Below are positions 57,332-64,000 of a stretch of 64,000 nucleotides of DNA, piece by piece (position 1 is the first letter of the stretch; each line of letters starts with the position of its first letter). The stretch is from assembly GCF_015645445.1 (NCBI RefSeq), contig NZ_JADOGI010000019.1:1-64000 (forward strand). Reading direction: 5' to 3'. The notes under the pieces are model-generated. The model did not search any database and was not told the DNA's origin. It saw nothing but the letters and a program-made list of their open reading frames with translations. Both the position numbers and the translations under genes were made by a program. This stretch comes from Nonomuraea cypriaca (GTDB lineage Bacteria; Actinomycetota; Actinomycetes; Streptosporangiales; Streptosporangiaceae).

Positions 57332-58697
57332 CGACGATTCCCTCAAGCTTCTTCTGGTAGTCGGCCGCCGCCTGGTCGGGCGTCGCGCCTCCGACGACCT
57401 CGGCCGTGGCCTCCTGCAACGCCACCGACACCTGCGGGTAGACGGCGACCGGCGGCCGGAAGGCGGTCACCGGCAGCACCTGCTCCGAGATGAAGGTCAG
57501 CAGCGGCTCGCCCGCGAGGATCTCCTTGTTGACGTCCGTACGCGGGGTGATGCGCACGTTGCCGTCCTTGGTCTCCTCCTTCAGCGCCTCGGGCGAGAGC
57601 GTGAAGGCCAGCAGCTCGAAGGCCTCCTTCGGGTGCTCGGTGTTGGGGTTGACCGTACGCAGCGCGCCGCCGGACATGCTGACGAAGTCCTGGCCGCGCA
57701 GTCCCTTGCCGGGCTCGATGGCGGGGATCTTGGCGTAGCCGACGGTCTGGTCGCGGTCGTCCATCTTGGCCACGCCGTCCTTGGGGTTGACGACGCCACG
57801 CCAGAAGTAGTCGCCCTCCATCAGGATGCCGATCCGGCCCTCGGCGAACTGCTGGAACGACTTGTCCCGGCCCTTGGCCTCCTGCTGCAGCTTGGGATCG
57901 CCGAGGCCGCCGCCGTAGATCTTCTGGTAGAGGCCGAGCGTGTCCTTCAGCGGCTGCGCGGCGGCGCCGGTCCACTTGCCGTCCCGCTGCACCTCGCCGC
58001 CCGCGCCCGCGAGCAGCGGCAGCACGCCCTGCATCGAGGTGGCCTCGCCCATCGCGGTGCCGGCGTTGATCTGGATCGGCACGGGCACACCCGAGGACTT
58101 CAGCTTGGTCCCGGCGTCGATGATCTCCTGCCAGCTCTTCGGCTGCCAGTCGGCCGGCAGGCCGGCCTTCTGGAAGAGGGTTTTGTTGAAGTAGAGCACG
58201 CGGCCGTCGGTGCCGACCGGCAGGGCGTACTTCTTGCCGTTGAACTCGGCCAGCCCCTGCACGGCCTCCGGGATCTGCGACCAGCCGTCCCAGCTGTCGG
58301 CCTCCGCCCCGACGAGCTCCGACAGCGGCTTGATGTAGCCGGCCTCGGCGAACTCGCCGGCCCAGATGCCGTCGATGTCGATCACGTCCGCGCCCTTGCC
58401 TGACTTGAGGTCGAGGGAGAGCTTGGTCTTGTACTGTTCGTCGTCGACGCCGCTGGGGACGAACTTGACCGTGACGTCCTTGCCCTTCGCCTTCTGGGCC
58501 GCCTCGAACTTCGGGACTACCCAGTTGGCCATGAAGTCCGCCGCCGCGGCGTTCTTGCCGCCCGCGATGGCGTTCTGGCCGATCGTCAACTCGATGGTGT
58601 CACCGCTACCGCCGGACGACTGGCCGCACGCGGCCAGCCCCAGCCCGGCCGCCGCGATGACGGCGACCACACCCATCGACCGTTTCCGCAATGCCAT
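57306..58697 (-). CDS. Sugar ABC transporter substrate-binding lipoprotein
   Basis: Extracellular solute-binding protein (family 1) of 463 residues. Start ATG 58697 has GGAGGG 5 nt upstream. Signal with lipobox GLAACG, then a Gly/Ser linker. Mature part: LDLKSGKGADVIDIDGIWAG, KYALPVGTDGRVLYFNKTLF, FAEGRIGILMEGDYFW and the C-terminal ALQEATAEVVGG stretch. The ligand is probably a sugar or cyclitol conjugate given the downstream enzymes. It is first of the eight-gene leftward operon. Confidence 0.92.
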   Translation of the reverse strand: MALRKRSMGVVAVIAAAGLGLAACGQSSGGSGDTIELTIGQNAIAGGKNAAAADFMANWVVPKFEAAQKAKGKDVTVKFVPSGVDDEQYKTKLSLDLKSGKGADVIDIDGIWAGEFAEAGYIKPLSELVGAEADSWDGWSQIPEAVQGLAEFNGKKYALPVGTDGRVLYFNKTLFQKAGLPADWQPKSWQEIIDAGTKLKSSGVPVPIQINAGTAMGEATSMQGVLPLLAGAGGEVQRDGKWTGAAAQPLKDTLGLYQKIYGGGLGDPKLQQEAKGRDKSFQQFAEGRIGILMEGDYFWRGVVNPKDGVAKMDDRDQTVGYAKIPAIEPGKGLRGQDFVSMSGGALRTVNPNTEHPKEAFELLAFTLSPEALKEETKDGNVRITPRTDVNKEILAGEPLLTFISEQVLPVTAFRPPVAVYPQVSVALQEATAEVVGGATPDQAAADYQKKLEGIVGGAGNIAS

Positions 58698-58743
58698 GCA
58701 AACCCTCCGACATGTCCTTAAGGAGAGAAGGCCATGGGCCAAT

Positions 58744-58755
58744 ATGTCATGACAT
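58744..58755. promoter_or_regulatory. Operator candidate O1, palindrome ATGTCATGACAT
   Basis: Perfect 12-bp palindrome 47 bp upstream of the binding-protein gene. Its core TGTCATGACA recurs at 58911-58920 near the divergent iolC gene. The core fits the IolR consensus KGWCHTRACA reported for Corynebacterium glutamicum inositol genes. An additional related half-site (CATATGACG) follows. Confidence 0.65.
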
Positions 58756-58910
58756 CCATATGACGTAAAGGCCTGGCCATATTTCGAAGATGTGCCCACA
58801 TGCTGCGTCTTTTCCCGGACGGCAGGGACCTGGCCGACCGGCACCATGCGAGATGCGTACCGAGGCTTTCGTGTCGGGGCACGTTAGGTAACGTAGTGGA
58901 CATCCGAATG

Positions 58911-58920
58911 TCATGACAAT
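58911..58920. promoter_or_regulatory. Operator candidate O2, palindrome TGTCATGACA
   Basis: Identical 10-bp core to O1, 166 bp away centre to centre, and 40 bp upstream of the iolC start. The flanks are also similar when O1 is read on the opposite strand (both continue into ATAT on one side and GGA/GAA on the other), so each operon has its own matched copy. Confidence 0.65.
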
Positions 58921-58960
58921 ATGCCATAGTGACGAAGTAAGCTCCATCCCTGGAGGTGCG

Positions 58961-59926
58961 TTGTACGACCTGATCACGATCGGCCGCAGCGGCGTCGACG
59001 TCTATCCGCTGCAGACCGGCGTCGGCCTGGCCGACGTCGAGACGTTCGGCAAGTTCCTCGGCGGCAGCCCGACCAACGTCGCCGTCGCGGCGGCCCGCCA
59101 CGGTCTGCGCCCCGCTGTGATCACCGCCGTGGGAGCCGACCCCTTCGGAGAGTTCGTACGCAGGGCGATCCGGGGGTTCGGCGTGGACGACGCCTACGTG
59201 AGCACCATCGAGGGACCGCCGACGCCCGTCACGTTCTGCGAGATCTTCCCGCCGGACCACTTCCCGATCTACTTCTACCGCGGTGAGCATCCGCCTGACC
59301 TGCGCATCTCCACGTCCTCCCTGGACCTCGACGCCATCGGCGCGGCGCGGCTCTTCTGGTTCTCGCTGACCGGCCTGAGCAAGGAGCCGAGCGCCTCGGC
59401 CCACGCCGCCGCCCTGTCGGCACGCAGGTCGGCACGCAGGTCCGCGCGCGGATCCGGGTGGACGGTGTTCGACCTCGACTACCGGCCCACGCTGTGGGAG
59501 TCGCGGGTGGCGGCCCACGAGGCGGCCCAGCGGGCGCTGCCGTACGCGGACGTCGCCGTCGGCAACCTGGAGGAGGTGGAGACCGCGGTCGGCGTACGCG
59601 ACCCGGAGGCCGCCGCGCGGGCGCTGCTGGTCGCCGGGGTGAAGGTCGCCATCGTCAAGATGGGCCCCGAGGGGGTTTTCGCGCGTACCTCTGAGGAGAG
59701 CACCGTGGTGGAGCCTGTGGAGGTGAAGGTGGTCAACGGGATCGGTGCGGGCGACGCGTTCGGCGGCGCCGTCTGCCTGGGGCTGCTGCGCGGATGGCCG
59801 CTGGAGCGGACGATCCGGTTCGCCAACGCCGCGGGCGCCTTCGTGGCCGCCCGCCTGGCCTGCGCGGACGCCATGCCCACCACCGCCGAGGTGGAGGACC
59901 TGCTGGGAAACGGGGTGCCCTCTTGA
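58961..59926 (+). CDS. iolC: 5-dehydro-2-deoxygluconokinase, IolC-like
   Basis: PfkB-family sugar kinase of about 321 residues phosphorylating 2-deoxy-5-keto-gluconate in inositol breakdown. Seen: LYDLITIGRSGVDVYPLQTG, KFLGGSPTNVAVAAARHGL, FYRGEHPPDLRIS, and the catalytic VVNGIGAGDAFGGAVCLGL with its Asp base. TTG at 58961 is chosen because GGAGG lies 4 nt upstream; an ATG at 58913 lies inside the operator. A 12-bp in-frame repeat (about 59416-59445) gives SARRSARRSARG. Its stop overlaps the next start as TTGA. Confidence 0.9.
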   Translation: MYDLITIGRSGVDVYPLQTGVGLADVETFGKFLGGSPTNVAVAAARHGLRPAVITAVGADPFGEFVRRAIRGFGVDDAYVSTIEGPPTPVTFCEIFPPDHFPIYFYRGEHPPDLRISTSSLDLDAIGAARLFWFSLTGLSKEPSASAHAAALSARRSARRSARGSGWTVFDLDYRPTLWESRVAAHEAAQRALPYADVAVGNLEEVETAVGVRDPEAAARALLVAGVKVAIVKMGPEGVFARTSEESTVVEPVEVKVVNGIGAGDAFGGAVCLGLLRGWPLERTIRFANAAGAFVAARLACADAMPTTAEVEDLLGNGVPS

Positions 59927-60828
59927 GCGACATCACGCTGCCCAGGACCGCCGGCTACGAGCGACTCACCCACATCCGCGCCACCAGGCCGGAGGAGATC
60001 GCCGCGGCCGCGGCCCGGCGGGAGCGGCGCGGCCTGCCCGCCGAGGGGGAGCGCCTGCTGATCATCGCCGCCGACCACCCGGCCCGCGGCTCCCTGGCCG
60101 TACGCGACCGCCCGCTGGCCATGGCCAGCCGCACCGACCTGCTCGACCGGCTCCAGGTGGCGCTGTCGAGGCCGGGCGTCGACGGCATTCTGGCCACACC
60201 CGACGTGCTGGAGGACCTGATCCTGCTTGGGGCGCTGGAGGGCAGGCTGGCCTTCGGCTCCATGAACAGGGGCGGCCTGCAGGGCTCGGTGTTCGAGATG
60301 GACGACCGCTTCACGGGCTTCGACGCCGCCTCGATCGACGCCATGCGGCTGGACGGCGGCAAGATGCTCTGCCGCATCGACCCGGCCGACCACGCGACGG
60401 TGGCGACCCTGGAGTCGTGCGCCCACGCGGTCACGGACCTGGCCCGGCGGCGCCTGGTGGCCATGGTGGAGCCGTTCTGGTCGCTCCGGTCCGAATCCGG
60501 GGCCGTACGCAACGACCTTTCGCCTGACGCGGTCATCCGGGCCATCAGCATCGCCCAGGCCCTCGGCGTCACCTCGGCCTACACCTGGCTCAAGATCCCG
60601 GCGGTGGCCGAGATGGAGCGCGTCATGGCCGCCACCACGCTGCCCGCCCTGCTCCTCGGCGGCGACCCGCCGGACATCGACGCCGCCTACGCCGACTGGC
60701 ACCGCGCCCTGACCCTGCCTGGCGTGCGGGGGCTCGTCGTCGGCCGCGCCCTGCTCTACCCTCCGGACGACGACGTGGCGACCGCGGTGGACGGCGCCGC
60801 CGCACTGGTACGAGAGGCCCGCGCATGA
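59923..60828 (+). CDS. Cgl0159-type aldolase-fold protein of the inositol pathway
   Basis: TIM-barrel protein of about 301 residues. It resembles the Cgl0159 (beta/alpha)8 family found in actinomycete iol clusters: LLIIAADHPARGSLAVRD, GILATPDVLEDLILLG, GSMNRGGLQGSVFEMDDRFT, and SAYTWLKIPAVAEMERVM with a Lys that could form a Schiff base as in DeoC-like aldolases. A likely role, by position after IolC and absence of IolJ, is cleavage of the phosphorylated 2-deoxy-5-keto-gluconate. TTG 59923 overlaps the IolC stop. Function is inferred. Confidence 0.78.
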   Translation: MSDITLPRTAGYERLTHIRATRPEEIAAAAARRERRGLPAEGERLLIIAADHPARGSLAVRDRPLAMASRTDLLDRLQVALSRPGVDGILATPDVLEDLILLGALEGRLAFGSMNRGGLQGSVFEMDDRFTGFDAASIDAMRLDGGKMLCRIDPADHATVATLESCAHAVTDLARRRLVAMVEPFWSLRSESGAVRNDLSPDAVIRAISIAQALGVTSAYTWLKIPAVAEMERVMAATTLPALLLGGDPPDIDAAYADWHRALTLPGVRGLVVGRALLYPPDDDVATAVDGAAALVREARA

Positions 60829-61676
60829 CCTACCTTCCGTACGGCAAGGCCGCCAACGGCCCCTGGTCGGTGGAGATCACCCCGTCCGCGGCCGGCTGGA
60901 CCTACTCGGGCCTGCGCGTGGCCGACCTGACGGACGCCCCGGTGTCCCTCGGCACGGACGACGAGGAGATGCTCGTCCTCCCGCTGGCGGGCTCCTGCAC
61001 GGTCACCGTCACGGCCGGCGGCCGGGCCAGGACGTTCGAGCTGGCCGGCCGGGCGTCGGTGTTCGACGGCCCCTCAGATTTCGCCTATATCCCGATTTCT
61101 GCGCAGGTGACCCTCCAAGGGACCGGACGGATCGCGCTGCCCTCGGCCCGCGCCACCCGCGCCCTGGAGCCGCGTCACGTCTCCGCCGCCGAGGTCCCCG
61201 TGGAGCTCAGGGGCGCGGGCCAGGCCAGCCGCCAGGTGAACAACTTCTGCGCCCCCGGCGTCTTCGACTGCGACAAGCTCATGGCCGTCGAGGTGCTCAC
61301 GCCGGGGGGCAACTGGTCGTCGTACCCGCCGCACAAGCACGACACCGACAACCCGGGCGAGGCCGTGCTCGAGGAGATCTACTACTTCGAGGTGGCCGGC
61401 CGGGGCCTCGGCTACCAGCGCGTCTACTCCTCAGAACGCGGCCAGATCGACACCCTCGCCGAGGTCTCCTCAGGCGACGTCGTCCTCGTCCCATACGGCT
61501 ACCACGGGCCCTCCATGGCCGCCCCCGGCTACGACCTCTACTACCTGAACGTCCTGGCCGGACCCGCGGAGCAGCGTTCGATGGCGTTCTGCGACGACCC
61601 CCGCCACACCTGGATCCGCTCGTCCTGGGACGATCAGCTCATCGACCCCAGACTGCCGTTCGGGAGGACTACATGA
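60825..61676 (+). CDS. iolB: 5-deoxy-glucuronate isomerase, IolB-like
   Basis: Cupin-fold isomerase of 283 residues, close to the family length. Seen: MLVLPLAGSCTVTV, NNFCAPGVFDCDKLMAVEVL, the metal-binding GGNWSSYPPHKHD and EEIYYFEV, and VPYGYHGPSMAAPGYDLYYLNV. It isomerises 5-deoxy-glucuronate to 2-deoxy-5-keto-gluconate. Overlaps both neighbours by 4 bp. Confidence 0.93.
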   Translation: MTYLPYGKAANGPWSVEITPSAAGWTYSGLRVADLTDAPVSLGTDDEEMLVLPLAGSCTVTVTAGGRARTFELAGRASVFDGPSDFAYIPISAQVTLQGTGRIALPSARATRALEPRHVSAAEVPVELRGAGQASRQVNNFCAPGVFDCDKLMAVEVLTPGGNWSSYPPHKHDTDNPGEAVLEEIYYFEVAGRGLGYQRVYSSERGQIDTLAEVSSGDVVLVPYGYHGPSMAAPGYDLYYLNVLAGPAEQRSMAFCDDPRHTWIRSSWDDQLIDPRLPFGRTT

Positions 61677-63523
61677 TCCGCTTGACCGTCGCGCAGGCCG
61701 TCGTACGCTTCCTCGCCCGGCAGTGGAGCGAGCGCGACGGCGTGGAGCGCAGGTTCTTCGGCGGCTGCGCGGGCATCTTCGGCCACGGCAACGTCGCCGG
61801 TCTCGGCCAGGCGCTGGCCACCTCCACCGAGGACCTGCCCTACCACCTGAGCCGCAACGAGCAGGCGATGGTCCACACGGCGGCCGCGTACGCGCGGGCG
61901 AGCAACCGCCTGGCCACGCTGGCCTGCACGACCTCGATCGGCCCAGGCGCGACCAACATGATCACCGGTGCGGCGGGCGCGACGATCAACCGGCTGCCCG
62001 TCCTGCTGCTGCCCGGCGACATCTTCTCCACCCGCGTGGCGGGACCGGTGCTCCAGGAACTGGAGGACCAGCGATCGTACGACATCTCCGTCAACGACTG
62101 CTTCAAGCCGGTCTCCCGTTTCTGGGACCGGATCAACCGTCCCGAGCAGCTCCCGTCCGCGTTCCTGGCCGCCATGCGGGTGCTCACCGACCCGGCCGAG
62201 ACCGGCGCGGTGACGCTGGCGCTGCCGCAGGACGTGCAGGCGGAGGCGTTCGACTGGCCGGACGAGCTGTTCGCCCGCCGCGTGTGGCACATCGCCAGGC
62301 CGCGCCCGGAACGCTCGGCCCTCGCCCGCGCCGCCGACGTGATCAGGACGGCCGCGCGCCCGCTGATCGTCGCGGGCGGCGGCACGATCTACAGCGAGGC
62401 CACGGAACAACTGCGGATCTTCGCCGAGACGTACGGCGTCCCGGTCGCCGAGACGCAGGCCGGCAAGGGCGCGCTCCCGTACGGCCACCCCCTCGCGCTG
62501 GGCGCGATCGGCGCCACCGGCACCACGGCCGCCAACGCGCTGGCCCGCGAGGCCGACGTGATCATCGGCGTCGGCGCCCGCTACAGCGACTTCACCACCG
62601 CCTCCAGAACGATCTTCGCCGTGGACGCCCGGTTCGTGAACCTCAACATCACCTCCTTCGACGCCGCCAAGCTGTCGGGCCTGCAACTGGTCGCCGACGC
62701 CCGTGAGGGCCTGGCCGACCTGACCGAGGCGTGCGCCGGCTGGAGCGCCCCGGCCGGCTACCGGGAGCGGGCCGTCGAGCTGACCGGGGCCTGGGACGCG
62801 GCCGTCGACGCGGCGTACGCGCTGGAGGGCTCGCCGCTGCCGCAGTCCGCGGTGATCGGCGCGGTCAACGCGGCGGCGGGCGACGACGGCGTGGTGGTGT
62901 GCGCGGCCGGCTCGATGCCCGGCGACCTGCACAAACTCTGGCGGCCGAGCGGCCCGGGCAGCTACCACGTCGAGTACGGCTACTCCTGCATGGGCTACGA
63001 GATCGCGGGCGGCCTGGGCGTCAAGATGGCGGCACCGGAGCGCGAGGTGTTCGTCCTGGTGGGCGACGGGTCTTACCTGATGATGGCCCAGGAGCTGGTC
63101 ACGGCGGTGGCCGAGCGGATCAAGCTGGTCGTCGTCCTGGTGGACAACTCCGGCTTCGCCTCCATCGGCCGCCTGTCGGAGAGCGTCGGCGCCGAACGCC
63201 TCGGCACGTCGTACGCCTACCGCGGCGACGGCGGCCCGCTGCCCGTCGACCTGGCGGCCAACGCGGCCAGCCTCGGCGCCACAGTGCTGCGCCCCGAGTC
63301 GGTCTCCGACCTGCGCAAGGCGCTCGACACGGCCCGCTCGGCGACGGAGACGACGGTCATCTATGTGCGCACCGACCCCATGGCCGACGATGCGCCGTCG
63401 TCCGAGGCCTGGTGGGACGTGCCCGTGGCGCAGGTGGGCACGACGAGCACCACGTACGCGGCGCGGGAGGCGTACATGTCGAGCAAGCGCGCCCAGCACC
63501 CCCACCTCACCCCGCCGACCTGA
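61673..63523 (+). CDS. iolD: 3D-trihydroxycyclohexane-1,2-dione hydrolase, IolD-like
   Basis: Thiamine-diphosphate enzyme of 616 residues opening the inositol ring after the dehydratase step (EC 3.7.1.22). Seen: FFGGCAGIFGHGNVAGLGQA, the catalytic Glu region LPYHLSRNEQAMVHTAAAYA, TTSIGPGATNMITGAAGATI, and the ThDP-binding GDGSYLMMAQELVTAV with VDNSGFASIG. The C-terminus (HPHLTPPT) runs into a 45-bp tandem repeat that contains the stop. Coupled to iolB by a 4-bp overlap. Confidence 0.94.
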   Translation: MIRLTVAQAVVRFLARQWSERDGVERRFFGGCAGIFGHGNVAGLGQALATSTEDLPYHLSRNEQAMVHTAAAYARASNRLATLACTTSIGPGATNMITGAAGATINRLPVLLLPGDIFSTRVAGPVLQELEDQRSYDISVNDCFKPVSRFWDRINRPEQLPSAFLAAMRVLTDPAETGAVTLALPQDVQAEAFDWPDELFARRVWHIARPRPERSALARAADVIRTAARPLIVAGGGTIYSEATEQLRIFAETYGVPVAETQAGKGALPYGHPLALGAIGATGTTAANALAREADVIIGVGARYSDFTTASRTIFAVDARFVNLNITSFDAAKLSGLQLVADAREGLADLTEACAGWSAPAGYRERAVELTGAWDAAVDAAYALEGSPLPQSAVIGAVNAAAGDDGVVVCAAGSMPGDLHKLWRPSGPGSYHVEYGYSCMGYEIAGGLGVKMAAPEREVFVLVGDGSYLMMAQELVTAVAERIKLVVVLVDNSGFASIGRLSESVGAERLGTSYAYRGDGGPLPVDLAANAASLGATVLRPESVSDLRKALDTARSATETTVIYVRTDPMADDAPSSEAWWDVPVAQVGTTSTTYAAREAYMSSKRAQHPHLTPPT

Positions 63524-63622
63524 CCAGGGTCACCTCACCCCGCCTGAGATTCGCCCCCGCCGACCTGACCAGGGTCACCTCACCCCGGCCTGAGTTCGCC
63601 CCCGCCGACCTGAGCAGGGTTG
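63513..63622. repeat. 45-bp tandem repeat at the 3' end of iolD (about 2.4 copies)
   Basis: Units start at 63513, 63558 and 63603, each opening CGCCGACCTGA. Units 1 and 2 differ only at a few positions near CCCCGCCTGAGATT versus CCCCGGCCTGAGTT. The iolD TGA lies in the first unit. Each unit contains GGTCACCTCACC-type sequence. The remaining bases to 63673 show no gene. Confidence 0.85.
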
Positions 63623-63673
63623 CCCGCGATCACCTGAGGGAACGCCTCTGACCAGGCATGATTGGGGGCAGGG

Positions 63674-64000
63674 ATGAGGCCGTGGCGGGTGCTGGGCTGG
63701 CTGGCGCTCATCGCCGTGGCCGGCTTCTGCCTCTACCAGCTGCGCACGGTGGTCATCTCGATCATCATCGGCGTGTTCATCACGGCTCTGCTGCTGCCCC
63801 CGGCCCGTCTGCTCAGGTCACTCGGTCTGAACAGCGCCCTGGCCACCGCGATCGTCTTCGCGGGCGGGCTCCTGGTGTTCGCGGGCCTGGCCGTGCTGCT
63901 GGTGCCGCCCACGGTCGACAGCCTGGCGCAGCTGCGCGACAGCGTCGGCAAGGTGCTCGACGACCTGCACGACTTCACGGTCCGGCTGGGGCTCGACGAC
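63674..64000 (+). CDS. AI-2E family transporter, partial (runs off the right edge)
   Basis: The frame is open from ATG 63674 to the last base (109 codons). It has two hydrophobic N-terminal segments (VLGWLALIAVAGFCLYQL, SIIIGVFITALLLPPARLL), a third hydrophobic stretch, and an amphipathic LRDSVGKVLDDLHDFTVRLG region, the order seen in AI-2E/PerM transporters. GGGGGCAGGG upstream may serve as ribosome binding site. It starts 150 bp after iolD and is probably unrelated to the inositol genes. Confidence 0.75.
   Translation, partial: MRPWRVLGWLALIAVAGFCLYQLRTVVISIIIGVFITALLLPPARLLRSLGLNSALATAIVFAGGLLVFAGLAVLLVPPTVDSLAQLRDSVGKVLDDLHDFTVRLGLDD

Overview
The window is high-GC actinomycete chromosome. 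Codon use, leaderless-type promoters, many GTG/TTG starts, 4-bp ATGA/GTGA/TTGA gene overlaps and the gene content point to the Streptosporangiales, with Nonomuraea-like organisms the best guess; this is inferred from the sequence alone. About 57 protein genes are supported. The left edge carries a minus-strand sequence that looks like an rRNA operon promoter and leader, with the 16S gene outside the window.

Region 1 (0.4-10.3 kb): an AI-2E-type transporter, an AraC regulator containing an in-frame minisatellite, a terpene-cyclase-fold-like protein, a small unknown protein, and a tightly coupled operon (response regulator, sensor kinase, lipoprotein, MacA-like adaptor, MacB-like ATPase and permease). 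Divergent from that operon is an Erm 23S rRNA methyltransferase, preceded by a short leader peptide ORF and a hairpin that covers the erm ribosome binding site, which suggests inducible translation attenuation.

Region 2 (10.3-18.9 kb): a multi-spanning glycosyltransferase-like membrane protein, a strongly shortened NarG-like protein, and an operon of three secreted GH18 chitinases with different accessory domains. The chitinase operon has a structured leader and an upstream palindromic operator candidate.

Region 3 (18.9-40.4 kb): gene remnants, an SBP56/methanethiol-oxidase pair, an orphan NarL-type kinase coupled to a membrane protein, a DedA/DMT/GT4/DUF998 group, a 250-residue P450-like protein coupled to a PEP-mutase-family enzyme, a large SARP-type regulator, two MFS transporters, a class-A beta-lactamase-like lipoprotein, a quinone oxidoreductase and a dienelactone-hydrolase-type enzyme.

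Region 4 (39.0-47.7 kb): a polyamine uptake and oxidation cluster (PotABCD, FAD oxidase, aldehyde dehydrogenase, Lrp regulator, agmatinase). PotC begins with a perfect 90-bp tandem duplication. An Rpn/PD-(D/E)XK-like gene follows.

Region 5 (48.7-63.5 kb): two divergent, translationally coupled operons. Leftward lie a sugar ABC importer, a PHP metallohydrolase, an IolE-like dehydratase, a Gfo/Idh/MocA dehydrogenase and a GH38 alpha-mannosidase. Rightward lie IolC, a Cgl0159-type aldolase-fold protein, IolB and IolD. Two identical TGTCATGACA palindromes sit in the shared promoter region. Together the genes read as catabolism of inositol, and possibly of mannosylated inositol. A partial second AI-2E-type transporter runs off the right edge.
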